From Pseudoflavonifractor sp. An44 (GTDB lineage Bacteria; Bacillota; Clostridia; Oscillospirales; Oscillospiraceae): 64,000 nucleotides of DNA. This document shows positions 1 through 8,863 of this stretch, piece by piece. Made by a program: the position numbers and the translations under genes. Within the stretch, counting starts at the first letter, position 1; every line of letters starts with the position of its first letter. A model generated the notes under the pieces. The model did not search any database. It saw nothing but the letters and a program-made list of their open reading frames with translations, and was not told the DNA's origin. The stretch is from the NCBI RefSeq assembly GCF_002161675.1, contig NZ_NFIH01000001.1, positions 124,001-188,000 on the forward strand, given 5' to 3'.

Positions 1-966
1 CGTCGAATCGCTCCCTCGGAACAGCTCATGCGCAAGAGCGTTGCATTCCTCCGGGAGTATCTGGGCGCCATGGACATCCCCTCAGACGAAGACGGTCTGG
101 TGCGCTATGTCCTGGACACCTTCGAGTATAAACTGGCCCACTATCAAGACCTGCTGGAGCATTACGAACAGAACCAGTATCCGGAACAGGCCATCGTCTC
201 CGCTGCCCGAGATTTGGCCCAAGATGTACTCAGCCAGCGCAAGGACAATGTAGCTCTCCTCACCCGCATGGTGCAAAAGCAAGATGATCTGCTGGACGCC
301 AAAGAGGATTTGGAAGATGTGGAGCTGTTTTTCAAAAGCCAACGTGGTGTCTTTGACGAGGCCGTCAGCCAGATGCGCCGTGTCAGCCGGGAGCAAGACT
401 ACTTCGCCACCGACCCGGCCACCCAGGAGATCATCCACACCATTTCCACCATTCTGGCCATGCCAAAGCCCTATCGCCGCATTGGGGAACTGCCGGAACT
501 CATCGGCAAATTGAAGGCAGCCTATCAGTCTCTGCTGGAGTTGAAACAAGCGGAGGTTGCCGAGACCATCCGCCAGTGCATGCAGGACGTTCACCAGTTG
601 GCCGGAGAAGCCCGGAATACAGAAAGCCTGCTGCAACAGGCCGACCACCACTTTGCCGAAAAGCGAGACGCCGCCCAAGCAGCGTGCTCTCTCACCGAGC
701 TGGACGCCATGATTACCCAGCTGCTCAACTACAAGGACAGCGTCTGCAGGCGCATGGAAGTTCTGGCAGCACCTGTCCCGAACCCTCAGAACAAAGAAGA
801 CAAAGATCCCTCCCCTACTCCCAAGAAAATTACAACCGTGCGCCGCTATGACCTGTGTTCCGTGAAGCGGCTGCAATCCAAGGAGGACATTGACGCCTAT
901 GTGGAGGGCATCCGGCAAAAGCTGTATCAGACCCTGGAGAGCTGTGACGGCGTGCAGGTCAACTAA
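1..966 (+). CDS. brxC: BrxC C-terminal part (BREX P-loop ATPase), cut by window start
   Basis: The frame is open from base 1, so this is the 3' end of a longer gene; BrxC proteins are usually about 1,200 residues and only about the last 320 are here. The visible part is mostly long charged helices, probably coiled coil, and ends with a conserved-looking tail (SKEDIDAYVEGIRQKL) of the kind that closes BrxC of type 1 BREX. It stops 14 bases before pglX, which has its own strong AAAGGAGGT site. BrxC is the large AAA-type ATPase that BREX needs for both phage exclusion and host methylation. Identity rests on the tail and on the pglX-pglZ-brxL genes that follow. The Walker motifs lie outside the window and could not be checked. 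Confidence 0.85.
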   Translation, partial: RRIAPSEQLMRKSVAFLREYLGAMDIPSDEDGLVRYVLDTFEYKLAHYQDLLEHYEQNQYPEQAIVSAARDLAQDVLSQRKDNVALLTRMVQKQDDLLDAKEDLEDVELFFKSQRGVFDEAVSQMRRVSREQDYFATDPATQEIIHTISTILAMPKPYRRIGELPELIGKLKAAYQSLLELKQAEVAETIRQCMQDVHQLAGEARNTESLLQQADHHFAEKRDAAQAACSLTELDAMITQLLNYKDSVCRRMEVLAAPVPNPQNKEDKDPSPTPKKITTVRRYDLCSVKRLQSKEDIDAYVEGIRQKLYQTLESCDGVQVN

Positions 967-980
967 AGGAGGTACCTGGG

Positions 981-3425
981 ATGAACAAATCTGCGATACA
1001 AAAATTTGCCGTATGGGCCCGCACCACGCTCATGGAGCAGGTGGCCCAGCGGGCCTACCAATACGGCATCATCAAAGACGGCTATGGCGATGCAAACGCC
1101 GTCACTGTCAACGGCAAGGCCCTCTCCACCCAGGAGCAGGGCCAACGCCGGGAGCTGGTGCGGGAGATTCAGTCCAAGGGCTATGACCAAGTGATAGAAG
1201 AAGTGGCCTATACCTGGTTCAACCGCTTCATCGCCCTGCGGTACATGGAGGTCAACAACTACCTGCCCAGCCACATCCGGGTGTTCTCCAATGCCCAGGG
1301 GGAGTTTGACCCAGAAATTTTGAAGGAGGCCCTCCACATGGACCTGCCGGGGCTGGACCAAAGCCAGGTGGCGGAGCACATCGAGAAGAACGAAACCGAG
1401 GCTCTGTACCGCTACCTGCTTCTCACCCAGTGCAACGCCCTCAACGAGGGCCTGCCCAAGATGTTTGAGAAGATGGGCGGCTATACCGAGCTGCTCTTTC
1501 CCAACAACATTCTCCGCCCAGATAGTGTACTGGGGCATATGGTGTCCGACATTCCCGAGGAGGACTGGACCGATCAGGTACAGATCATCGGGTGGCTGTA
1601 CCAGTATTACAACACCCAGTTGAAGGCTGAAACCTTCGATCTACTGAAGAAGAATGTAAAAATCACCAAGGAGCGCATCCCCTCTGCCACCCAGCTCTTT
1701 ACCCCCGACTGGATCGTGCGCTACATGGTGGAGAACTCTCTGGGCAGACTGGTCATTGACAATTTGAACTATGACATCTGGGCAGAGAGTGAAAAGGCAA
1801 AGATTGATCTTTTAAAAGCCAAATGGAACTACTATGTGGAAGAGGCCGAACAAGACCCGGACGTGGATACAGAGCTACGTATTTTTTCACACAACAAATA
1901 CGCCAGAGGGGACAAACTGCCCTTTGTAGACACCACATTTTTTGATCCCTGTATGGGCAGCGGCCACGTTCTGGTCTACGCCTTTGATGTGTTCATGGAC
2001 ATCTACACCTCCCAGGGGTGGAATCCCCGGGACGCCGCCCAGCGGATTGTAGAAAAAAATCTGTACGGCTTGGATATTGACAAGCGTGCGGCCCAGCTGG
2101 CCTATTTTGCCGTGATGATGAAAGCCCGGCAATATGACCGTCGATTTCTCACCCGTGGCATTCAGCCAAACCTATACAGCCCTGGAAGCTATGCCGATGG
2201 ACAGGAGTATGGCTCCCTGCTGGTGGTAGACGAACTGGAACCCAAACCCGAAGCACCAGAAGAGTTCACCCTGTTTGATGCGGATTACGAAGATCAGTTG
2301 AACAGCTGGAACTTCCGCCGCCTTCTCTCTCAGGAGTACGATGTGGTAGTGACCAACCCGCCCTACATGGCGGTGAGCAATGGAAATGCCGCACTGAACA
2401 AATACATTAAAAAAAATTATCCAGACAGCAAAGGCGATTTGTTTGCAGCATTTATCGAACGCTGCTGGAAGTACTCCTCTCAATACCTGGCCATGATTAC
2501 CCAACACAGTTGGATGTTCTTGTCCAGCTTTGAGAAGCTGCGCACCAAGTTACTCCTCTCCACTGACATTGTCAACATGGCTCACCTGGGAGCCAGAGCC
2601 TTCGAGGAGATCGGCGGTGAAGTGGTACAAACCACCAGTTTTGTGCTGCGCATGGGCTATCACGAAGGCTACAGAGGAACTTACTGCCGCTTGGTGGAGC
2701 CCACTACTCAGCAGGGCAAGGAAGATATGTTCCTGGGTGGCGAGAGTCGGCATATAGCAGTACAGACTAATTTCTTCAAAATTCCTGGTTCTCCGATTGC
2801 GTACTGGATAAGTAGGACACTCCTATCCATATTCTCCGAAAATAAAAACGTCGGGCAGCTTTCACAACCGAGGCAAGGTTCTACTTTAGGTGACAACGCA
2901 TCCTTCTTGAGATTTTGGTTTGAAATTAGAGAAAAAGGAACAAAGTGGTTTAATTGCATGAAAGGAGGGGAATATCGTCGATGGTACGGGAATATCTTAT
3001 ATGTTTTAGACTGGGAAAATAATGGTGCCCATATTAAATCTACTGGAAGAGCGACTATTCGTAGTGAAAATATGCTTTTCCGTGAAGGAATCACATGGTC
3101 AAATATTACATCTGGAAAATCATCTTTTCGCTATATGCCAGAAGGATTTTTCTTTGAGAGCACAGGATCTGTTTGCTTTATAGATCAAGAGTTGCTGAAC
3201 TATCTACTCGGATTTTTGAATTCTCCAATTACTGATAAAATAAACTATATAATAAATCCAACATTACATTTACAATCTGGAGACATTGCAAAAATTCCGC
3301 TAATCATATCCAATGATAAATTAAGTGATATTTCTTATTCTGTTTCAGAAAATATCACCTTTTCCAGAATAGATTGGGATTCTAACGAAACCTCCTGGGA
3401 TTTCAAGCGGCATCCATTGGTGTGA
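981..3425 (+). CDS. pglX: PglX N-terminal part: BREX adenine-specific DNA methyltransferase and specificity region
   Basis: 814 residues. It contains an SAM-binding motif (FDPCMGSGH, about residue 321) and the amino-methyltransferase motif NPPY (about 459), the signature of N6-adenine methyltransferases that mark host DNA at BREX sites. The last 220 residues form the target-recognition region and are written in clearly more AT-rich DNA than the first 580. The protein ends at SWDFKRHPLV followed by TGA, a point where a full-length PglX (about 1,200 residues) would continue. The missing C-terminal domain is encoded at 4259-5332. ATG at 981 follows AAAGGAGGT. Together the two parts total 1,171 residues, the normal family length, so this looks like a split of one gene. 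Whether the two parts reassemble is unknown. Confidence 0.9.
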   Translation: MNKSAIQKFAVWARTTLMEQVAQRAYQYGIIKDGYGDANAVTVNGKALSTQEQGQRRELVREIQSKGYDQVIEEVAYTWFNRFIALRYMEVNNYLPSHIRVFSNAQGEFDPEILKEALHMDLPGLDQSQVAEHIEKNETEALYRYLLLTQCNALNEGLPKMFEKMGGYTELLFPNNILRPDSVLGHMVSDIPEEDWTDQVQIIGWLYQYYNTQLKAETFDLLKKNVKITKERIPSATQLFTPDWIVRYMVENSLGRLVIDNLNYDIWAESEKAKIDLLKAKWNYYVEEAEQDPDVDTELRIFSHNKYARGDKLPFVDTTFFDPCMGSGHVLVYAFDVFMDIYTSQGWNPRDAAQRIVEKNLYGLDIDKRAAQLAYFAVMMKARQYDRRFLTRGIQPNLYSPGSYADGQEYGSLLVVDELEPKPEAPEEFTLFDADYEDQLNSWNFRRLLSQEYDVVVTNPPYMAVSNGNAALNKYIKKNYPDSKGDLFAAFIERCWKYSSQYLAMITQHSWMFLSSFEKLRTKLLLSTDIVNMAHLGARAFEEIGGEVVQTTSFVLRMGYHEGYRGTYCRLVEPTTQQGKEDMFLGGESRHIAVQTNFFKIPGSPIAYWISRTLLSIFSENKNVGQLSQPRQGSTLGDNASFLRFWFEIREKGTKWFNCMKGGEYRRWYGNILYVLDWENNGAHIKSTGRATIRSENMLFREGITWSNITSGKSSFRYMPEGFFFESTGSVCFIDQELLNYLLGFLNSPITDKINYIINPTLHLQSGDIAKIPLIISNDKLSDISYSVSENITFSRIDWDSNETSWDFKRHPLV

Positions 3426-3434
3426 GGTGACACC

Positions 3435-4247
3435 ATGCTGAAGCAAAAACTAAAGCTCAAATGGATAGTTATAGTAGCAATAGCAGCCATCCTTATATTC
3501 ATGCCAAAGATAGTGGATTGGTTATTCAGCATTTATGTCTGTGATTTTACTGCTTTAACAGTTGTTAATGCTCACGATGTGATCGGGTATGTTGGGGCTG
3601 TTTTTGGAGGACTATGTGCTTTAGTTGCCGTAGCAATTGCTGTACGACAATTCTCCATTGAAAAGTGTCCAATTATTATTCCACAAAATAAAATCATCTA
3701 CTATTACCAAAATTTCGACAGAAAATATGCATTCCAGGATACGCCGGATATGGAGAAACAGCCCCCTAATTTTAGTCCGCAAATACTACAATATTTCGTT
3801 TTAGAGAACGCTTCAAACAGTCCTGCAATAGCATTTGACATCGTGATTCGCTATCATAACGGCGAATGGTATCGTTCAATCTGCAATCTAATCGGTGGCG
3901 CCCCTGATGAGATTTTGAACTCTTCGTTTGAAGATGATAAATATTTCAACCAAGGTGTTTTTAATGCAAATTCAACCAGAAAGCTAGTAATCCCTATTAA
4001 TGTAGAATACATCACAAAAGGAATAAGTTACAGATTATATGAACCAACTGCAGCCCCCAAATGTAAAGCAGGACGTTGGGATCACTTTTTGCGCAAAACC
4101 CACAAAATAGCAGAAATCCGGATTTGCTCACAGGATGTACTTGGTAAATTACGAACGGATTCATATGATATGCAGATTGGAATCACAGATTGCATGGATA
4201 AACCAGTGTACGAAATCTCATTTACATTCGTAAGCAAGAAAAAGTGA
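3435..4247 (+). CDS. 270-residue two-helix membrane protein embedded in split pglX
   Basis: Not recognised as a named family. Two hydrophobic segments lie near the N terminus (about residues 9-35 and 47-70), followed by a soluble domain of about 200 residues with no motif I can name. The layout suggests an anchored cytoplasmic domain. The DNA is AT-rich, unlike the GC-rich pglX segments before and after it but like the pglX specificity region just upstream. The ATG follows a GAGGTG site that overlaps the stop of the upstream pglX part, so translation is probably coupled. The stop lies in GTGAGG, again just ahead of the next gene's ATG. Its position inside pglX suggests it arrived with the foreign specificity segment. 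A role in BREX is inference only. Confidence 0.75.
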   Translation: MLKQKLKLKWIVIVAIAAILIFMPKIVDWLFSIYVCDFTALTVVNAHDVIGYVGAVFGGLCALVAVAIAVRQFSIEKCPIIIPQNKIIYYYQNFDRKYAFQDTPDMEKQPPNFSPQILQYFVLENASNSPAIAFDIVIRYHNGEWYRSICNLIGGAPDEILNSSFEDDKYFNQGVFNANSTRKLVIPINVEYITKGISYRLYEPTAAPKCKAGRWDHFLRKTHKIAEIRICSQDVLGKLRTDSYDMQIGITDCMDKPVYEISFTFVSKKK

Positions 4248-4258
4248 GGCTCTAAACC

Positions 4259-5332
4259 ATGGGACAATTAATTTCCAACAAATTCACCGCCTGGCAGGCG
4301 GAATGTGAAGCCCGGTTTCAGCAGCTCAAAGCCAATGAGGAGGAGCTGAACCGCATTTTCATTGACATCTACGGTCTCCAGGACGAGCTGACCCCCGAGG
4401 TGGCCGACAAGGATGTCACCGTACATCGGATTTTCAACACCAAGGACGATGTCCCCGAGTCCATGAAGGGGAGCAACTACGTCCGCACCCTCCGGGATGA
4501 GATTGTGTCCCTTCTCTCCTATGCAGTGGGCTGCATGTTTGGCCGCTACTGCCTGGACAAGGATGGGCTGGTCTTTGCCGGCGGGAACTTTGACGATGTG
4601 TACTGGCTGTTCAAAGGCCCTGCCCCCTGCAACAAAGACGGCTCTCTCCTCCCAGGTGCTGGCTATGCAGGCGTGAGTCTGGCCCAAGCGCATTACTACA
4701 AGCTGCGTGACAACGACGATCCCGACAAAGCCACCACGCTGACGTTTGAGCCAGACCGTGACAACATCATCCCCATCTGCGACGACGACTACTTTGACGA
4801 TGACATCACCGGGCGGTTTGTGAAGTGGGTCAAGGCCGTGTACGGTGAGGACACTCTGGAGGAAAACCTGAGATTCATTGCCGATGCTCTGGGCGGGAAA
4901 GGCTCTCCCCGGGAAGTCATTCGGTCCTATTTCCTGAGTGACTTTTTCAAAGGCCACTGCAAGACCTATCAAAAGCGGCCCATCTACTGGCTGTTTGACA
5001 GCGGCAAAAAGAATGGTTTCAAGGCCCTCATCTACCTGCACCGCTATCAGCGGGATTTGCTGGCCCGGATGCGCACCGACTATGTCCATGAGCAGCAAGA
5101 GCGCTACCGCACCCAGCTCTCCCATCTGGCCGATTCCCTGGAGCACGTCTCCGGATCCGACCGTGTCCGCCTGACCAAGCAGCAGAAAAAGCTCCAGGAA
5201 CAAAGCCTAGAGCTGCAAGCCTACGAGGAAAAGATTCACCACCTGGCGGATCAGAACATTGAAATTGACCTGGATGATGGGGTAAAGGTGAACTACGCCA
5301 AATTTGGCGATGTGCTGGCAAAGATTAAGTGA
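4259..5332 (+). CDS. pglX: PglX C-terminal part as a separate gene
   Basis: 357 residues. The N terminus (LKANEEELNRIFIDIYGLQ) and the DELTPEV-DKDVTV stretch match the conserved C-terminal domain of BREX type 1 PglX, which in other hosts is fused directly behind the methyltransferase and specificity region. The DNA is GC-rich like the first part of pglX. It has its own ATG, but the ribosome site is weak (GTGAGG 9 bases upstream, shared with the stop of the embedded gene), which favours coupled translation. The reading frame is intact throughout, so decay is not obvious. No catalytic motif is expected in this domain. Possible states: a functional two-subunit PglX, or an inactivated methyltransferase. 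Confidence 0.85.
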   Translation: MGQLISNKFTAWQAECEARFQQLKANEEELNRIFIDIYGLQDELTPEVADKDVTVHRIFNTKDDVPESMKGSNYVRTLRDEIVSLLSYAVGCMFGRYCLDKDGLVFAGGNFDDVYWLFKGPAPCNKDGSLLPGAGYAGVSLAQAHYYKLRDNDDPDKATTLTFEPDRDNIIPICDDDYFDDDITGRFVKWVKAVYGEDTLEENLRFIADALGGKGSPREVIRSYFLSDFFKGHCKTYQKRPIYWLFDSGKKNGFKALIYLHRYQRDLLARMRTDYVHEQQERYRTQLSHLADSLEHVSGSDRVRLTKQQKKLQEQSLELQAYEEKIHHLADQNIEIDLDDGVKVNYAKFGDVLAKIK

Positions 5333-5341
5333 GGGATTGTT

Positions 5342-6247
5342 ATGGGTAATGTCTTTGCGGATTTTTTGCAAAACAGTGGCTTATATGATGAAATAGCTAT
5401 AACACAAGAAAATATTCAGGATTTAATTTCACTGATTGCTGGAGATGTTCGGCTGGATGTCTATTGCAAAGAATGTGGTGCAAATCGCATTTTTACAATG
5501 GCACCCCTCCCATGTTTTCTTGGCGCAGAAGAGAACACCTATACTGCCGAAAAACTCTCTAATGTTCTACAACAAATCCAAAATAATCAAGCAACTGATA
5601 AAGCGTTTTCATTAGTACCTCGATATGGTACGGAATGGGTCTGGAACACATTGGTCACTGATTACTATACGGGTGTAATTTCATTTCAATTTGTATGCAC
5701 TCTGCATCCAGAACATCATTTAGACTATATTGTGACTACGCGTTCTAACAAAATGCGCAAAATTGGCCAATACCCATCGGTAGCAGACTTGACATTTCCC
5801 GAACTTGATGTCTACAAAAAAGATATTTCAAGTGAAGATCGAAAGGAACTACGTAGAGCGATTGGTCTGTATGCCCAAGGTATTGGAGTAGGATCCTATG
5901 TTTATCTTCGCCGGGTCTTTGAACGCATCATTGATAAAGCGAAAGATTATGCTATCGGGGACCAAAAGTTTAATCTTGATAACTATCAAAAAGCAAAAAT
6001 GGATCAAAGAATTCATATGCTTCGTGGCTACCTCCCCGCTATACTCACAGAGAACAAAGGGATCTATGGTATAATCAGCAAGGGAATCCACGAACTTGCA
6101 GAGGAAGATTGCATTGAATATTTTCCTATCATGCAAGAAGCAATTTTTATGATCCTGCGACAGTGGAAGCAAAAGCGAGAGGAACTTGAGTCCACAAAGG
6201 CCATTGCATCAAAAATAGCAAAGATTGCGGAGAAAGTGAAAGAATAA
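5342..6247 (+). CDS. 301-residue zinc-ribbon plus helical (HEPN/DUF4145-like?) protein in BREX operon
   Basis: Not a standard BREX component. The N-terminal half has a possible split zinc ribbon (CKECG near residue 40 and CTLHPEHH near 120). The C-terminal half is helical, with ARG-like and KGIHELAEEDC segments that recall the DUF4145/HEPN group seen in many defence islands; no clear R-x4-6-H nuclease motif was found. The DNA is AT-rich, unlike pglZ downstream. It starts 9 bases after the C-terminal pglX part and ends 15 bases before pglZ, so it is co-transcribed with BREX. It could be an accessory effector, a regulator, or a hitchhiker. The family assignment is tentative; co-directional placement in the operon is the firm observation. 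Confidence 0.65.
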   Translation: MGNVFADFLQNSGLYDEIAITQENIQDLISLIAGDVRLDVYCKECGANRIFTMAPLPCFLGAEENTYTAEKLSNVLQQIQNNQATDKAFSLVPRYGTEWVWNTLVTDYYTGVISFQFVCTLHPEHHLDYIVTTRSNKMRKIGQYPSVADLTFPELDVYKKDISSEDRKELRRAIGLYAQGIGVGSYVYLRRVFERIIDKAKDYAIGDQKFNLDNYQKAKMDQRIHMLRGYLPAILTENKGIYGIISKGIHELAEEDCIEYFPIMQEAIFMILRQWKQKREELESTKAIASKIAKIAEKVKE

Positions 6248-6262
6248 TAGGAGGAGTCCACC

Positions 6263-8851
6263 ATGTCCATCGAATCCATACAATCTAACCTGAGCGAGCG
6301 TTTTGCCGCTCCCCTGCCCGAATTTCATCAACGTCACATCATCTTCTGGCAGGATGAGGACCGGGAGTTCGAGGCCATGGTGGACGAGCTGGATCTGCCA
6401 GGTGTGCAGATCATCAAGCTCACTGGCTCCAACAACTTTGCAGTCAAGAAGCTGCTGCTCCACGACGATCTCACCAGCCATTTTCTCATCTACAACCCCT
6501 TTGCCTACGAAAACTCCAAAGAGAACTGGCTGAGAGATATTGAGCTATTCAGCGAGGAGTACCGGGCAGACTATATATCCATGCTCATGAGCGAGCTGAA
6601 CGTTGCCTCTGGGCCTGCCATGCGCAAAACGGTGAAGCTCTACACTAAATTTCTGGATAGCAAAGAGCGCAAGGCCAAGCTGCAAAAGATCGGACGCAGC
6701 TATGAGGCCCCCATCCAGTTTCACATTGATGTGATGGCCGTCTTGGCAGGCGTCCCCGGCGGATCTGCTCAAGATGTCTTCATTGCCGTCCTCTCCCACG
6801 GGATGGATGCATCGGAAAACATGCCCTTGGTCAACATCGGCAAGTTTGGCAACATAGACGCCTTCTGGCAGCTGGTGCGCAAATACACCGGATACCAGTA
6901 TGAAGAAGGCCGTTCCCTGGACGGCTTTGCCGCTCATGTGCTGTTGACCGCACTGTCTCAGACCATGAGCGCCAGTGTGTTCAACGGTCTGGAACGTTTT
7001 CTCTCTGACTCCAACCGTGCCTATTGTTACAGCATGATCCACGAATGGCAAAATCGAGAGGACAACGCCATTTTATTGGAGCTCTGCCGCAATGTGGAGC
7101 AAGCGTTGCAGCTCCCAACCCGCTTTGACAAGCAGGAGGTGGAGGCGCTGCTCACCGGTGACATTTTCCCCGCTCTTCACGAGAGCATTCTAAAACGCTT
7201 CTTTGACGAGATTTCCAACCAGGTCGTTCGGACAGAGCTGATTTTAAAAGTTGTGGAAAACCGCCGCACCTCCGGTTGGTATGAACTGTTTGCCCCCTAT
7301 TACGAGTGTCTCTATTATGTGGCTCGAATGCAGCATTACTACCAGGACAACGCAGGCGGATTCCACATCGTGGAGCCACAGTCCATCTGGAAGCTCTACA
7401 CCGAAAGCGCCTACCAAATGGATTCTGATTACCGCCATTTCCATCTTCACTTTGGTACCTCCCTCAAGGATAGCAATGCTGTTTTGGAGGATAAGCTGAA
7501 GCATACCTCTCAGTATGTGGAGGGACTATATCAGAACTGGTTCCTTCGGGAACTGACTGCCAGCTGGACCAACGCAAGTGCGGACGACTGGGCCGCTCTG
7601 GGCTATGTGTCAGAGATCCGCAGGCAACGGGATTTTTACAGCCGCTATATTCGGCCTCTGGCCAGTAAAAAGGCCCGCGCCTTTGTCATCATCTCTGACG
7701 CCCTCCGCTACGAGGTGGCCTCAGAGCTGTGTGAGACGGTGGTGCGCACCACAAAAGGCAACGCCAAACTGGAGTCAGTACAGGCCACCTTCCCCTCTAT
7801 TACCAAGTTTGGTATGGCAGCATTGCTGTCTGGTAAGGAACTGTCCATTACCGACGACATGGAGGTATTGGCCGATGGAATGCCCACCCGCTCCACTGCG
7901 GAACGCCAGAAAGTTCTCTGTGCTGCCAATCCCAAGAGCGTGGCCGTCCAGTACAGCGATGTTTTGAGCATGAAGCGCGCAGAGCGGCGGGAATTGGTCA
8001 CCGGGATGGATGTGGTCTACATCTACCACAACACCATCGACGCCATCGGGGACAAGTCCGCCACAGAGCAAAAGGTCTTTGAAGCCTGCGAAGACACCGT
8101 CCAGGAGCTTTCCAACCTGCTGCGCATCATCATCAACGATATGCAAGGAACCGACATTTTCATCACGTCAGACCACGGTTTTCTCTACACTTACAGCCCT
8201 CTTTTGGAGCGTGACAAGCTGAGCAAGGATGCCTTTGAGGGGAGCGTTCTGGAGCTGGGCAGACGCTATGCTCTGACCACACCAGATACCACTGCCAACT
8301 ATCTGTTGCCCATTCAGTTGGATGGGCAGTTGAGGGGCACCCCTGTCCAGGGATATGCCCCTCAGGACACCACCCGTATCAAGGTGAAGGGCGGCGGAGA
8401 AAATTACGTCCACGGCGGAATCAGCTTGCAAGAGATGGTAGTCCCAGTGATCGTCTTTAAGAATCTGCGCACCAGCAGCAAGCAATTTGTGGAGCTCTCT
8501 AATGCACAGTTGGGTCTGCTCAGTGAAAGCCGAAAGATCACCAACCTGATCTTCTCTCTGGACTTTTTCCAGCGCCAGCCCATCAGCGATAAGGTTCAGC
8601 CCTGTACCTACACCATCTATATGACGGATGACCAGGGCGTCTTAGTCAGCGATCGCCAGAGCATCATCGCCGATCGCACCAGCAGCAACGCCTCGGAACG
8701 AGTCTTCCGGGTCCGGTTTAATCTGAAGGCTGGCAGCTACGACCGAAACGAGATTTACCGCCTGGTCATCAGCAATAACGTGGATGTGCCAGAAGAGGCT
8801 GAATTTCACATCGACATTGCCCTGGCAGATGATTTTGGGTTTGACTTATAA
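6263..8851 (+). CDS. pglZ: PglZ, BREX alkaline-phosphatase-superfamily protein
   Basis: 862 residues, normal for type 1 PglZ. The central phosphatase-like domain shows a first metal-binding segment (IISDALRYE, Asp near residue 477), YHNTIDAIGDK, and a second metal site (TSDHGFLYT, near 634), the pattern of alkaline phosphatase superfamily members. PglZ is a core BREX protein essential for both defence and methylation and is thought to act in complex with PglX and BrxB. It follows an AGGAGGAG site and ends 12 bases before brxL. The DNA returns to the GC-rich composition of brxC and the first half of pglX. Confidence 0.95.
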   Translation: MSIESIQSNLSERFAAPLPEFHQRHIIFWQDEDREFEAMVDELDLPGVQIIKLTGSNNFAVKKLLLHDDLTSHFLIYNPFAYENSKENWLRDIELFSEEYRADYISMLMSELNVASGPAMRKTVKLYTKFLDSKERKAKLQKIGRSYEAPIQFHIDVMAVLAGVPGGSAQDVFIAVLSHGMDASENMPLVNIGKFGNIDAFWQLVRKYTGYQYEEGRSLDGFAAHVLLTALSQTMSASVFNGLERFLSDSNRAYCYSMIHEWQNREDNAILLELCRNVEQALQLPTRFDKQEVEALLTGDIFPALHESILKRFFDEISNQVVRTELILKVVENRRTSGWYELFAPYYECLYYVARMQHYYQDNAGGFHIVEPQSIWKLYTESAYQMDSDYRHFHLHFGTSLKDSNAVLEDKLKHTSQYVEGLYQNWFLRELTASWTNASADDWAALGYVSEIRRQRDFYSRYIRPLASKKARAFVIISDALRYEVASELCETVVRTTKGNAKLESVQATFPSITKFGMAALLSGKELSITDDMEVLADGMPTRSTAERQKVLCAANPKSVAVQYSDVLSMKRAERRELVTGMDVVYIYHNTIDAIGDKSATEQKVFEACEDTVQELSNLLRIIINDMQGTDIFITSDHGFLYTYSPLLERDKLSKDAFEGSVLELGRRYALTTPDTTANYLLPIQLDGQLRGTPVQGYAPQDTTRIKVKGGGENYVHGGISLQEMVVPVIVFKNLRTSSKQFVELSNAQLGLLSESRKITNLIFSLDFFQRQPISDKVQPCTYTIYMTDDQGVLVSDRQSIIADRTSSNASERVFRVRFNLKAGSYDRNEIYRLVISNNVDVPEEAEFHIDIALADDFGFDL

Positions 8852-8863
8852 GGAGAAACCGAT

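Noticed and set aside
3425-4259. pglX split as a simple sequencing error or point stop
   Set aside because: 830 bases with an intact foreign-looking gene separate the halves; a single error cannot explain this.
981-5332. pglX split as a phase-variable inversion
   Set aside because: No inverted partial pglX copy or dedicated recombinase is seen beside it; the parts are collinear.
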